Shown here one piece after another: positions 54,238 through 64,000 of a DNA stretch of 64,000 nt. A program made the position numbers and the translations under genes. Below the pieces are notes generated by a model. The model was not told where the DNA came from and ran no database searches. It saw only the letters and a list, made by a program, of their open reading frames with translations. This DNA is from Magnolia sinica (taxonomy: Eukaryota; Streptophyta; Magnoliopsida; Magnoliales; Magnoliaceae), in NCBI RefSeq assembly GCF_029962835.1, contig NC_080586.1, positions 70,061,001 to 70,125,000 of the forward strand, read 5' to 3'. The number at the start of each line of letters is the position of its first letter. Within the stretch, counting starts at the first letter, position 1.

Positions 54238-54928
54238 GGGGTCATTTGGCACCATGGACTTGGGAGGGTTCGAGGGATTTCGAATTCCTAGTATGTTTGG
54301 CACCATAGAATAATTGGGGGTTTCAAATCCCGTCAAAGAGGAGGTTTGAAATCCAAGGGAAAAGCTTGGATTACATCTAAAATCCTTCCTAGAGTTACAT
54401 GTGTAATATGTGTGTCACTAGGATATTAATCTATTGGGCACATGACCCACTAATGATATCCTAAAACAATCAGATTATCAATTGCATCACTACAATTAGT
54501 CAATTACTTTAACATGATGATCTGTGCCATTCAAATATTGTCCATGTAAATCAATGGTTAAAAATCATTGGTTAGTCACTCGGATGTGACCTTGTGCTTG
54601 TGGCCCATCTGAGACTTGAGATTTCACCATTTTCGAGCAAAGTGTATTTCAACAGGCTTCTTACAACTATTGTATCAAACATTACATACTTATACTAATT
54701 AGAGATATTAAAGTTGATTTAATAATTAAATTCAAACCCCTATAAATATGCTATGCATAATTACTTTTGGATTAGAGGGGGGGTTCTGAATCCAGGGTGC
54801 TAAACACAATAGGAAGATTTCAAATCTAAAGATATTAACGTTGATTTAATAATTAAATTTAAACCCCTATAAATATATTATGCATAACTACTTTTGGATT
54901 ATAAGGGATTCTAAATCCAGGGTGCCAA
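54238..54928. mobile_element. Probable MITE with GGTCATTTGGCACC end
   Basis: The left end GGGGTCATTTGGCACCATGG pairs loosely with the complement of ccagggtgccaaacac at the right. The same gene-poor style as the Tourist MITEs, but the TSD is unclear (CTA versus ACA or AAT). Confidence 0.4.
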
Positions 54929-54955
54929 ACACAATAGGAGGGTTTCAAATCCACA
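54703..54955. repeat. Tandem duplication, 2 x ~127 bp
   Basis: 54703-54829 and 54830-54955 align along their length (gatattaa-gttgatttaat ... aaccctataaatat ... acacaataggaag), differing at scattered sites. It lies at the right end of the MITE above. Confidence 0.88.
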
Positions 54956-55070
54956 CCCTCAAATAAGCTAATGCAAATGTCTTCGCCACAATGTGGTGTT
55001 GATGACATCCACTTCGACTATCATACATGACTTTCCTCATTTATCTATCATCTTAAAAGGCAGGCTAATC

Positions 55071-57774
55071 TAGAGGTGGGCAGGATCTGACCCGACTCGA
55101 ACCGAAAGCCAGGGTCGGGTTGGATTGAGTAGACCCACTCAGATCTGTCACCAAACTGAGTCGAGTTTAGATCATGTAGCAACTCGATCCAATCCTATCC
55201 GGTTGGATCAGATCAACTCCGATCAGGACTGAAATCGGGTTGTATAAAGTCAAATTTTACTATTGTTCACTCCCCAAGTATAGGGTTGTGATGTAGTAAT
55301 AAACTCGGTGAGACCGAGGTCGAATCCCAAGGGACTGAAACCTGTACGTACTTTGAAATCAAGTAGAAATAGAACTAGACCAAGATGAAATCTAAATCGA
55401 TTGAATTTGAGGAATAATGATGAAATACTAATCTAAAACTTAAGGAATTCAAGGAAAGGAAACTAGGGATTCAGAGGATCCACTTATAGAGATCAGGGAG
55501 GTCTTATGCTTGTTTCAAGAACTGAACTGGACTTAGAGTCCTATCCTCATGAAAATCAAGACTGAACTTCCTTTGATATAGTTTTTAAGAGATGAAAGAT
55601 CTATGCATTAGAATGGATTCCATCACCAAACCATGCCCAGGAGACAAAGCAAACAATAGAATTAAACTAATTGGCAACCAATCATTAATGTATGAAGGTT
55701 AGGAAGGGTACTGTCATCTGACCATGCCCAGGAGACGATGGTGAACCACAGGGCTTCCTGACATCATAAACATAAAAAGTAAAAAGAAATACTCAAAGCC
55801 ATTGCAGACTCATTGTAATTTCAGTCACAACAAACCATTAAAAACTAAAAATATTTCCATAATAAAATTAAATAAAATCCCTTCAATCTACACAAAAGGC
55901 ACACGCATAAATTCTCCCATCACGCTACAAGCTTCACTTCTTAGCCCTAGCTAAGAGGTTTAGCCTGACATGATGAGGCTAGAACACATGAGAAAAAAAT
56001 AAAATAAAACAAAATAAACAAAACTCTAAAAGAACTACTTTCCCTGTTTCTGACTTCCAGCTCTGGCTCTCGTCCTTCAAAGATTCGATCCCCAATCTTA
56101 AGGCTGCTCCTCTCTTTTATAATCGTAGGAAAGTTGGTGGAAGGAAGTACTGGCTGGAGTCCGTTGAAGTTGGCAGAAAAGGTTGTGCATAAAAGGGATT
56201 TGCGCAGCCGGTTACGCAGCAACGCAAAGATCATCTTGCCTTTTGATTTTGTTTTTGGGACAGCTGAACATCTCAGTTTCTCTTTGTATTCATAGTTATG
56301 GTCGTCCCCACCTTCTGCAGCCTGTGAACGGTCCAGATCGTCCATCCGATCATCGGTGGTGGGTCACTACATCCTGGATCGTCCGGAACTCGCTGGTTGG
56401 GCGTTCCTTACGCACGACAGCTACACTGGATCCTGTGGGGTCCACTCTTGGTGAACTTCCGGTGAATCCGCGTCGATCATCAGATTCATAGGGTCGATTT
56501 AGGCCAATATTCCCAATTTGAAGTGGATCTGAGCTTTGGATGGACCACACCACTAATCAATGTGGCGACTGATTCCTTGCTTTGCATTCCTGATTGTATA
56601 CATGATTGCAAGGAATTGATCAGGTTTTGGTCGACTTTTCCTCAGCATATTGGATGGCTTGGATCATCCGTCCAGATGATGAAAAGTGGGCCAACAACGT
56701 CTCAGCGGACGACCGTGCGCGAGAGAGAACAGAGCGTCCGTCTCTGTTTAGGAAAGTCGGTCAAACCGACTCTAACCGTGCGAGTGGGTCCAGTGCACTT
56801 GAGTGCACTTGTGCACTATGCACTGGCACAGCCAGGTGGGTCCACATGTAGTGTTTATGAGAAATCTTCTCCATCCAACTGTCTTTTCTTGTCATATGAT
56901 GGGTTGAGAACAAATTTGAAGCATATTCAATTCTCAGGTGGGCCCCGAATCAGAGATTCATGGGCTGATCTGTTCGTTGGGCCTCTTGCACAGGGATCCA
57001 ATGGATGAAATTTGATGTGTACGGTTAATTTAGGATCCTTAGGCCATATATGAAGTTTCGTATCAATCTAATGGCGGAAACCCTGTGATCTTGCATTCTT
57101 GACCATTTTCGGACCTTTTTAATGTGAATGACTTGATTTTCTCGGATCCTTGGCATGTAAATCCATTGATCTCAGTCCTCTGGAGTCTGTTCCTTGCTCT
57201 GGTGACTTTGGAGCGTTAAATTCATGCTTTTAATACTCTTTCTCACTCAAAGCTCCGTATTACATCCTGCAACAAAGACTCGATTAAATTATAATATTAG
57301 GCATTATCGTGTACGTAAAATCAGACAGTAATCGGGGTCTGTTTTGCAATATTCAACCCTCAACAACTATCTTTTTTTAACCTTTACCCTTCTTCTACTC
57401 GAACCCTAACCCTACTCGCTGCTCGAGCGACTTCATCTCCTTCCCTCCTTTCTCTCCTCCTTTCTCTCCTGATTTTCTTCCTCTCCTTATTTCTCCCGAT
57501 TTTCCTCATGTTTCCTTCCTAGCACCAAAGTCTCATACTCGGATTGACTCAGCCCAGTCCGAATCGACCGAATAGACTCAACTCGATCCGACTTCGTTTC
57601 CCTAACCGAGTTGGACTCAGTTCGGGTCAAGCCAGGAAGGAATCGGTTTGGATTAAGTCAGCCCTGTTGGACTCGGTTTCGAATTAGATTGAGTTCAGGT
57701 CAGGTACTTGCAAAAAATCGGATCAAGTCGAGTTGGACCTAATCTAGTTGGACTTGACTTGATGCCCACCTCTA
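55071..57774. mobile_element. hAT-type MITE carrying a solo LTR
   Basis: Perfect 12-bp TIRs TAGAGGTGGGCA (left) and TGCCCACCTCTA (right), flanked by a perfect 8-bp TSD GGCTAATC (55063-55070, 57775-57782). Without the inserted LTR it is about 0.6 kb, filled with GACTCGG/CGAGTTGG phrases, and codes for nothing. Confidence 0.93.
55264..57365. mobile_element. Solo LTR (2102 bp), copy 2
   Basis: TGTTCACTCCCCAAGTATAG ... TTCAACCCTCAACA with a perfect 5-bp TSD ACTAT (55259-55263, 57366-57370). Same family as 32667-34691. Open frames inside (for example 55947-56345 minus, 56523-57008 plus) lack domains and are not conserved as frames between the two copies. TTTTATAATCG near 56115 could be the LTR TATA box. 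Confidence 0.92.
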
Positions 57775-57837
57775 GGCTAATCAATGACTCAGGTTAGCTA
57801 CAAGACTACAAGAGTAGGAACATTTGAAAGGAGATGC

Positions 57838-60800
57838 TGTAATGACCCAGAATTTTGGTACACGTGCGTACACATACATATATGTACAATTGCCTTCATT
57901 GGAGTATACACACATAGACCCATGCATACATCCACGCACCCATGCACACATGCATCTATCGGCTGATGTAAATTATGACCGTTGATGTGTGATCGTTTTG
58001 CTTAGTGTGAACTATTAATTAATGTCATTAATGATTACATGATTTTGGTAGAATATATATAAGTTTATTTATAATGCACTCTCTCAACTCATATATTAAG
58101 ACCTCGTGTTTAACTATTAACTAATCCAAATCTAGCTAACATCAACTATTGACTGTGCGCTGAGATTGATCTGATCTTAACCACTAGATTGTTGTTAAAA
58201 TAAAAAAATAAAAATCGAGAACAACCCATTTTTTTGTGGGAACCAACCCCACCGTCCGCTTGTGTGTGGCTCACCTGAGTTTCGGATCAGCCTCATTTTT
58301 TGCCTTATATCTTCTCTTGGCCAGGCCGAGATGATGGACGGAGTAGATTTAAATTATTGTTAATAGGACCCACCATATCTTAAAAAATAAAAATAAAATA
58401 AAATAATAAAAGTTATATCTTCCTCATGACTAAATCACTTTCTCCACTTCCTTTTTGTACGGTAATGGCCGCCGAACCTCCCACTAAATGAAACCGTCTC
58501 ATAATTTTCACTCCATTCCATTACGCATCCATTTATAAAAAGAAAAAAAAAAGAAAAAAAAGAAGAAATAATCGAAGGAATCAATCAAATTAAAAAAAAA
58601 AATTGAGTGAAGGAGAGAAAGAGCTCTGTAAATCAAGAGAGAGAGATTAAAGCGGGGTCGGATCATCAGACTTTAAGGTAGGTGATCTTAACATGAAATT
58701 TATCATTTTCATTTATTATTATATTTATTTAATCCAAATTTTCGTAGAAATATTATTGTTAGTTAATTTTTTTTTATGTAAGGAATCTATTCATTTAGAA
58801 GTTTCTATTTTATTCTTTTTTAAATATTTAATACTAAAATAATTTATAAATAAATAAAATAAAATAAATTTACAGAATAAAATAAATAGTTTATTTAAGA
58901 TTATTTTATTAATTCTTAAATATTTTGTTAAGAAAAAAATTATTAAATTAAATTTCAAATAAAATATAATATCCTACAATATTTTACAGTACAAACAGAA
59001 TATATAATTAATTATTTAAAGTATTGATGATTCAGTATACAGAATTGTGAATATAAGTAATGCAAGATTGATAAGTATATATAAACAAATATGATTATGA
59101 AAATAAAATAAAAATATATAATAATAATAACAAATTATAAATTATATAATTGTAATATATACTCAGTATTAATATGATATATAATAAGATATATAATAAA
59201 ATAAAATAAAATAAAAAGGTTTATAAGATCATTAAGGTATAGTAAAATATAAATATTATGTTTCATAATAATATAATAGTAATACAATATAATTGTAAGT
59301 TACAAAAAAAAATAATAACAAAATATATAACATAATTAAAGTAAACATGTGTAAGATAACATTATATTACATAATTAATATATAAGTATTTAATATTATT
59401 TATATGATTATGTTATAACTAATAAAATAGAAAAGTTTTATTTGATAATATATAAAAGTTGTAATAAATATAATTTATTATTTAAAAAAAATTATGTAAA
59501 TGATGATATTAACAATTTAACATAAAAGTAATATAATAATTATATTAAATGTATTAAACAAAAGTAAATTTATTAATTTAGATAGTCAATTATAAAACAA
59601 TGTTAATCATACTGACATAATATTGTAACAAATAATTTATATAATAATAATAGTTTTAAATTATCAAATAATAATTTAAATTACATTATTAATGTTATAT
59701 TATATAAATTAATGTTATAATTTTTGTTCTGTAAAGATTAAAATTCAAATTTTAATTCTAAAATTTGAAGAGTTAATTAAATTAAATTTAAATGAACTTA
59801 AGTTTAAGAAAATTCTTAAAATTTTGGAATTGAAACTAAATTGATTAGATTTCTATATTTTGGAATTTTAGTGATTAATGTATATTTAAAACTTTATTAA
59901 ATTAAAATTTTAATAAAGTATAATATTAAAGTTTTAATTAAAAAAATCTTTTTTTTGTAGTTCAAAATTTTTGTTTAAATTAAAATTTAAATAATTTATC
60001 GATTAAACCTAAATATACATTCTCACTGAATTATCAAAGAGAAATTAAAATTTGTTATAAAATAATCAAGTTATTTCAATATATGTATGTGTATATGTGT
60101 GTGTGTATGTGTGTATTTGTTAAGTTGATGTGATAAATAAAATAAAAATTTTACTTTGAAGATTTAGTGAATAAAAATAATAAATATTTTTATGCTAATA
60201 TTTAACATTATTTAAGTGAAAAAAATTAATTTAATTAAAGTTAGAATTTAAATAAAATTTCTTGTAAATTACAAACCATTCATTAAATAGACCACGTAGG
60301 TGTTATTTTCTTTTGGTAGATGGTGTCCTGAAACTCAACTTCTCATGCATCCAGCGAGTGTAGACAGCAAGTTAATGCTATGTGTTGCGTCAGTGGGAAA
60401 AACTCGTTAAGAGCGTAAGCGTGAGTTAGGTTTAGCATGCGACGCTAAGTAGGTCGTGGGCGTATGGTTTAGTCCAGAAATCGACGGTCCAAATATCAGG
60501 TGGGTGATTCTCCTCCATTTATGAACTTTCTAATTTTATGTATTTTAGAAAATTTATTTATTTGACATAATGACTTTAAATTAATACCGTCAAATTCCTT
60601 CATACATAATTTTTACTTTTCTAAATTTTAGCATTTACTGAATCTGATTAACTTGTAGAGTTAGATTTTAATCTGACTTTTATTTCTGAAATTTGGTGTT
60701 AAGATTTAGACCTTAAATCTATGTTAAAGTAATTGATTTAAATTAATTTGTTTAAAATAATATTAATTAATTTGATTCTAAATTTTGGTTTTAAAAAAAA

Positions 60801-61799
60801 AGGGCAAAGAAGATATCTTGATGTTTCAGTAAATTTCAGGAATTAAATTTTTACGGCATCGAATTTCTGCACATTTGTATAAAACTTGCATTGTTTGGAA
60901 TAATTCATAACATGCATTCATCTATACTGATTACGGAATTATGGAAAAAGAAAGAAAAATGAGGAAATGATTGTGGTATTAGCAAGTAGGGCAATCGTGT
61001 TCCTTGGGTGAAAGACCCTAAAGCCAGCAAGTAGGGCAATCGTGTCCCTTGGGTGAGAGACCCTAAAGCTAGCAAGTAGGGCAATCATGTCCCTTGGGTG
61101 AAAGATCCTAGAACCCGTTGGATCCTTCAGAGTCTTCTTTGTGTACGGCGTATGAGTACAATTGTGTGCGGGAACATACGTCAGAGGTACAACTGGAGCA
61201 GTAGTCTGACCAGCTAACGTATAAATGGGTTCCTCACCACGAGGTACCAATGTGTGGGCGTTAATGCAACGTAACCATACACCTAAGTACGGTGTTGTAA
61301 GATGTGATGATTATTTAATTTTATTATTAAATTCATGATAGTGTAGCATTCAGTACGTCATTATGATTCCAACATCGCATTCATGTCATATTTAATATTC
61401 AATATTTTGATTCATGTTTTGAATTTCAAGAAAGTAATTTTATTATTTATTTGTTTAATATAAATCTAGAATTTCAGATTTGGTTGAATAAGATCTCACG
61501 AGCGGTTGTGCTCATACCCAAATAACAGTGTTTCAGGGTATCAGAGTTTAGTCTAGGGCAAAGTGGAGTGAAGATCCAATTATCAATTTACTTATCTTTT
61601 ATTTGTACCGATGAAAAAAAAATGTATAATAAGAATTTAGAAGTGAGTTTAAGCTGTAATAGTTAAAGGTTGTATTTGATGAACGTTGTTATTGTAATGA
61701 GATGGATTAAGTGTAGTTATGAATGTTTAATATTAAATCATGACCTGGGATTCGGAACTGGGTCTGGCCAACTCGGGTACCGAATTTCAGGGCGTGACA
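57838..61799 (+). repeat. 5' LTR (3962 bp)
   Basis: Shares its first ~80 bp and last ~290 bp with the 3' LTR; at least six substitutions were seen in the shared 3' part. The middle (58700-60300) is extremely AT-rich, contains no gene, and includes GT-rich and A-rich stretches. 58640-58680 (gagagagattaaagcggggt) precedes it. Confidence 0.88.
60981..61112. repeat. Tandem repeat, ~3 x 45 bp, inside the 5' LTR
   Basis: Units 60981-61025, 61026-61070 and 61071-61112 (agcaagtagggcaatc...). The 45-bp period keeps a minus-strand frame open (repeating HPRDTIALLAGFRV), but there is no start context or domain. Confidence 0.9.
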
Positions 61800-62398
61800 G
61801 ATTGATATCAGAGCTTAGGGATTAGATCTATACTGAGGACCTTAGGTATGGGTTACACTAGTGCTTAAGTATGAATTTTAGAGAACTCGATATTAACTTT
61901 TATCATTGTGCTTAGATAGAATTTAATTAAAGTTTTTATGAGTTTAAATAGGGGTTGTAACCGAGCTTACTAGTGAATTTTAGAGAACCTGAAGTTATAT
62001 TTGTTTGCACAAACCTAAACATACTAACGATAGGGTGCAACTTATGTTTATCCTTGTTGTATATTATTGCTTATGATGTAAATGTTGTTTGTTCTTAACT
62101 TGGGTATGTTGTTAGTATATCCTTTTAGTTGCGTACGCTTAAGCACATCAGAGTGCGCAATGAAAGTGTGGTTGTGAGTACGATCGAATCTCGGGGACGA
62201 GATTCCCGTAAGGTGGGTAGATTGTAATAACCCAAATTTGTGTAGTAATTTACACACGCTTGTACTCATACAAAACTACTATACATGGAATGTAGTAAAC
62301 ATCTAGACACACAGCTGATTATAAAAAGATATCCTTATCAGCCCTTTTGGTGGGTGTGCTTGAATTTCGGGGACGAAATTCTTGTAAGGGTGGTAGAA
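61800..62398 (+). other. Remnant internal region
   Basis: Starts with a PBS-like TGATATCAGAGC at 61803-61814 (one change from TGGTATCAGAGC). At 62190-62222 there is ctcggggacgagattcccgt and a purine tract followed by TGTAATAACCC, i.e. a second, older PPT-LTR junction. The true junction is gtaagggtggtagaa then TGTAATGACCC at 62384-62399. Nothing coding remains. Confidence 0.7.
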
Positions 62399-62774
62399 TG
62401 TAATGACCCAGAATTTTGGTACACGTGCGTACACATACATGTATGTACAATTGCCTTCATTGAAGTATATACACATACATTGTGCTCATACCCAAATAAC
62501 AGTGTTTCAGGGCATCAGAGTTTAGTCTAGGGCAAAGTGGAGTGAAGATCCAATCATCAATTTACTTATCTTTTATTTGTACCGATGAAAAAAAAAATGT
62601 ATAATAAGAATTTAGAAGTGAGTTTAGGCTGTAATAGTTAAAGGTTGTATTTGATGAAAGTTGTTATTGTAATGAGATGGATTAAGTGTAGTTATGAATG
62701 TTTAATATTAAATCATAGCCTGGGATTCGGACCTGGGTCTGGCCAACTCGGGTACCGAATTTCAGGGCGTGACA
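62399..62774 (+). repeat. 3' LTR, internally deleted (376 bp)
   Basis: First ~85 bp match the start of the 5' LTR; from ttgtgctcatacccaaataa on, it matches the last ~290 bp. About 3.59 kb of the middle is absent. Confidence 0.9.
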
Positions 62775-62779
62775 GATGC

Positions 62780-63395
62780 CCACCCTTTAATCTTTCTGGC
62801 CCAACCCACTCTTAAAATGATTTTTAGGTATGCTATATCTTGAGGCAAATGTTTCACATCGATGGATTAGATGGCATATACACAACATGATGGGCCCTCT
62901 ATAAGAATCAAGAGCAGACGTCCACTCAGCTGTTCTTGCCGGTGTGGTCCATCTAATTCATTGATTAAAATGATTTTTAGGTGCCAGGCCAAACAACGGA
63001 GGGCGTATCTAATGTTGTAGTGGAGTCATCAATACGATGGTGGGAATCACAACAAACCACACACATGCCAATATGGACTGATACACAAAGTTAACTGACT
63101 GTTTATTTTATTTCCAGGCTCTCCATATCTTTTGTATGATGTGGTCCACCTGTGGTTTGAAATGGATTGATTTTTAGCCCATATAATCTTAAACAATTTA
63201 TCAAGCTGGATCGGACTAAACCAGGTCCGAGTCAAGTTGACTCGGATCATGAGTAGTAAATCCATGTGTGCCATGCTATTCACCATTTATTTTGTATGAC
63301 TGGGGCCCACAGTTCGATATATTAGAATAATGGGGCTCACCAGGGATGGCCCATGGAAAAAAAATCTTCCACCTTGAGTCATCCTATCAAGCAAT
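62780..63395. other. No gene seen; GGGCCC-type repeats
   Basis: Phrases such as catgatgggccctctataag and atgtggtccacctgtggttt suggest another diverged MITE, but borders were not resolved. Confidence 0.4.
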
Positions 63396-63840
63396 GTGGG
63401 TGGGACCCTGAACGTAGGGCCCATTTTGATGTATATGTTGTATATCTACACTGTTTATATGTTTTGCCCGCTCATTTTAGGGCATGGGACCAAAAATGAA
63501 GCAGATCCAAATCTCAGGTGAACCACACCACAAGAAATAGCAGTGATTAGCCATTAAAAACTTTCTGTGGGCGATAAAAGTTTTGGATCAAGCTGATATT
63601 TGTGTTTTCACTTCACCCAAGTCTACTTGACCTCATCAATAGGTTGGATGGAAAATAAACATTATTGTGGACCCTAGGAAGTTTTTAATGGTGGGCATAT
63701 AGACCACTGTTTCCTGTGGCGTGATCCACCTAGGATTTGTATCTGCTTCATTTTTTGGGACTATATGCTAAAAACAGATGTACACCGTAGATATACAACG
63801 CATACATCGAGGTGGGCCCCACAGTCAGGGTCCCACCCAT
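63396..63840. mobile_element. Hairpin MITE, well-preserved copy
   Basis: The left end gtgggtgggaccctgaacgt is matched by the complement of the right end (cagggtcccacccatg). Both arms read in mirror order: Catgatg-like start, ccaaaaatgaagcagatcc, gaaccacaccacaagaaat, ccattaaaaactt, around a unique centre with ttttggatcaagctgatatt. It illustrates the family structure well. The last 160 bases of the window hold nothing recognisable. Confidence 0.75.
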
Positions 63841-64000
63841 GTCGCTGGATCCGGCCGCAGCCAAGCAGTATGTGTCCCGCCCAATCCCGACCCTAGTCTA
63901 TTTAGGTAGTTCTGTGGAAGATCTGGGCTGTTCATTAAGTGTGCTCCACCGTGCATTTACTGTGGCCCAAAACCAAAGCCAGACAGATCATTGGTTGGAC

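Larger units (their letters stand above)
57838..62774 (+). mobile_element. LTR retrotransposon, non-autonomous, with unequal LTRs
   Basis: Perfect TSD GATGC (57833-57837, 62775-62779) around an element starting TGTAATGACCCAGAATTTTG and ending CAGGGCGTGACA. The ends and the polypurine wording resemble Ty3/gypsy of the chromovirus type. No gag or pol: the internal region is only about 600 bp. The 5' LTR is about 3.96 kb whereas the 3' LTR is 376 bp. Confidence 0.9.

Noticed and set aside
56523-57008. 161-codon plus-strand frame
   Set aside because: It lies wholly inside the solo LTR and the frame is not shared with the homologous LTR at 32667-34691.
60939-61250. Minus-strand frame with repeated HPRDTIALLA
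   Set aside because: The 45-bp tandem repeat of an LTR, period divisible by three; no independent coding evidence.

Overview
The window looks like nuclear DNA of a flowering plant with a large, transposon-rich genome. The support is GT-AG introns, plant protein families, Ty1/copia and Ty3/gypsy elements primed by initiator Met-tRNA, L1 and RTE LINEs, CACTA, hAT and PIF/Harbinger elements, and a very abundant hairpin MITE family whose ends read GTGGGGCCCACCATGATGT. That motif makes me think of a magnoliid, but this is an impression only. Genuine host genes are few. Between 18.3 kb and the left edge lies the minus-strand 5' part of an organelle-type RRM RNA-binding protein gene: three exons (144 codons) that join in perfect phase, with a 10.6-kb first intron filled with retroelements; its 3' end was not found in the window. 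Two paralogous small secreted cysteine-rich proteins of the LTP/2S-albumin superfamily lie at 27.8 kb and 50.9 kb on the plus strand. They belong to a dispersed segmental duplication (about 25.7-28.9 kb and 50.35-52.3 kb) that includes promoter, CDS and 3' flank. Layout, left to right: 1-6.1 kb repeats and MITEs, including a tandem MITE pair embedded in TA microsatellites; 6.1-18.3 kb the RRM gene, whose introns hold RTE, L1, Ty3/gypsy (split by another L1) and two Tourist-type MITEs; 19.3-21.1 kb a decayed PIF/Harbinger element with Myb/SANT-like and DDE remnants; 22-25.7 kb unassigned sequence with tandem repeats; 25.7-28.9 kb duplicate block A with its gene and three MITE insertions absent from block B; 30-36.9 kb nested copia remnants with a 2-kb solo LTR; 37.28-49.01 kb a CACTA transposon carrying captured exons of glycine decarboxylase P-protein and of a WDR75-like WD-repeat protein, itself interrupted by a copia element (41547-46818) with near-identical LTRs but a disabled gag-pol; 49-54 kb a SINE-like piece, MITEs and block B with its gene; 55.07-57.77 kb a hAT MITE containing a second solo LTR; 57.84-62.77 kb an LTR element with grossly unequal LTRs; then another hairpin MITE. 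The most interesting material is the gene capture inside the CACTA element, the promoter divergence of the two RY-motif-bearing secreted-protein paralogs by MITE insertion, the RRM gene stretched across transposons, and the defective but young-looking copia element. No tRNA or rRNA gene and no CRISPR array was found, and nothing bacterial was seen. All homology statements come from reading the sequence and remembered family features, not from database searches.
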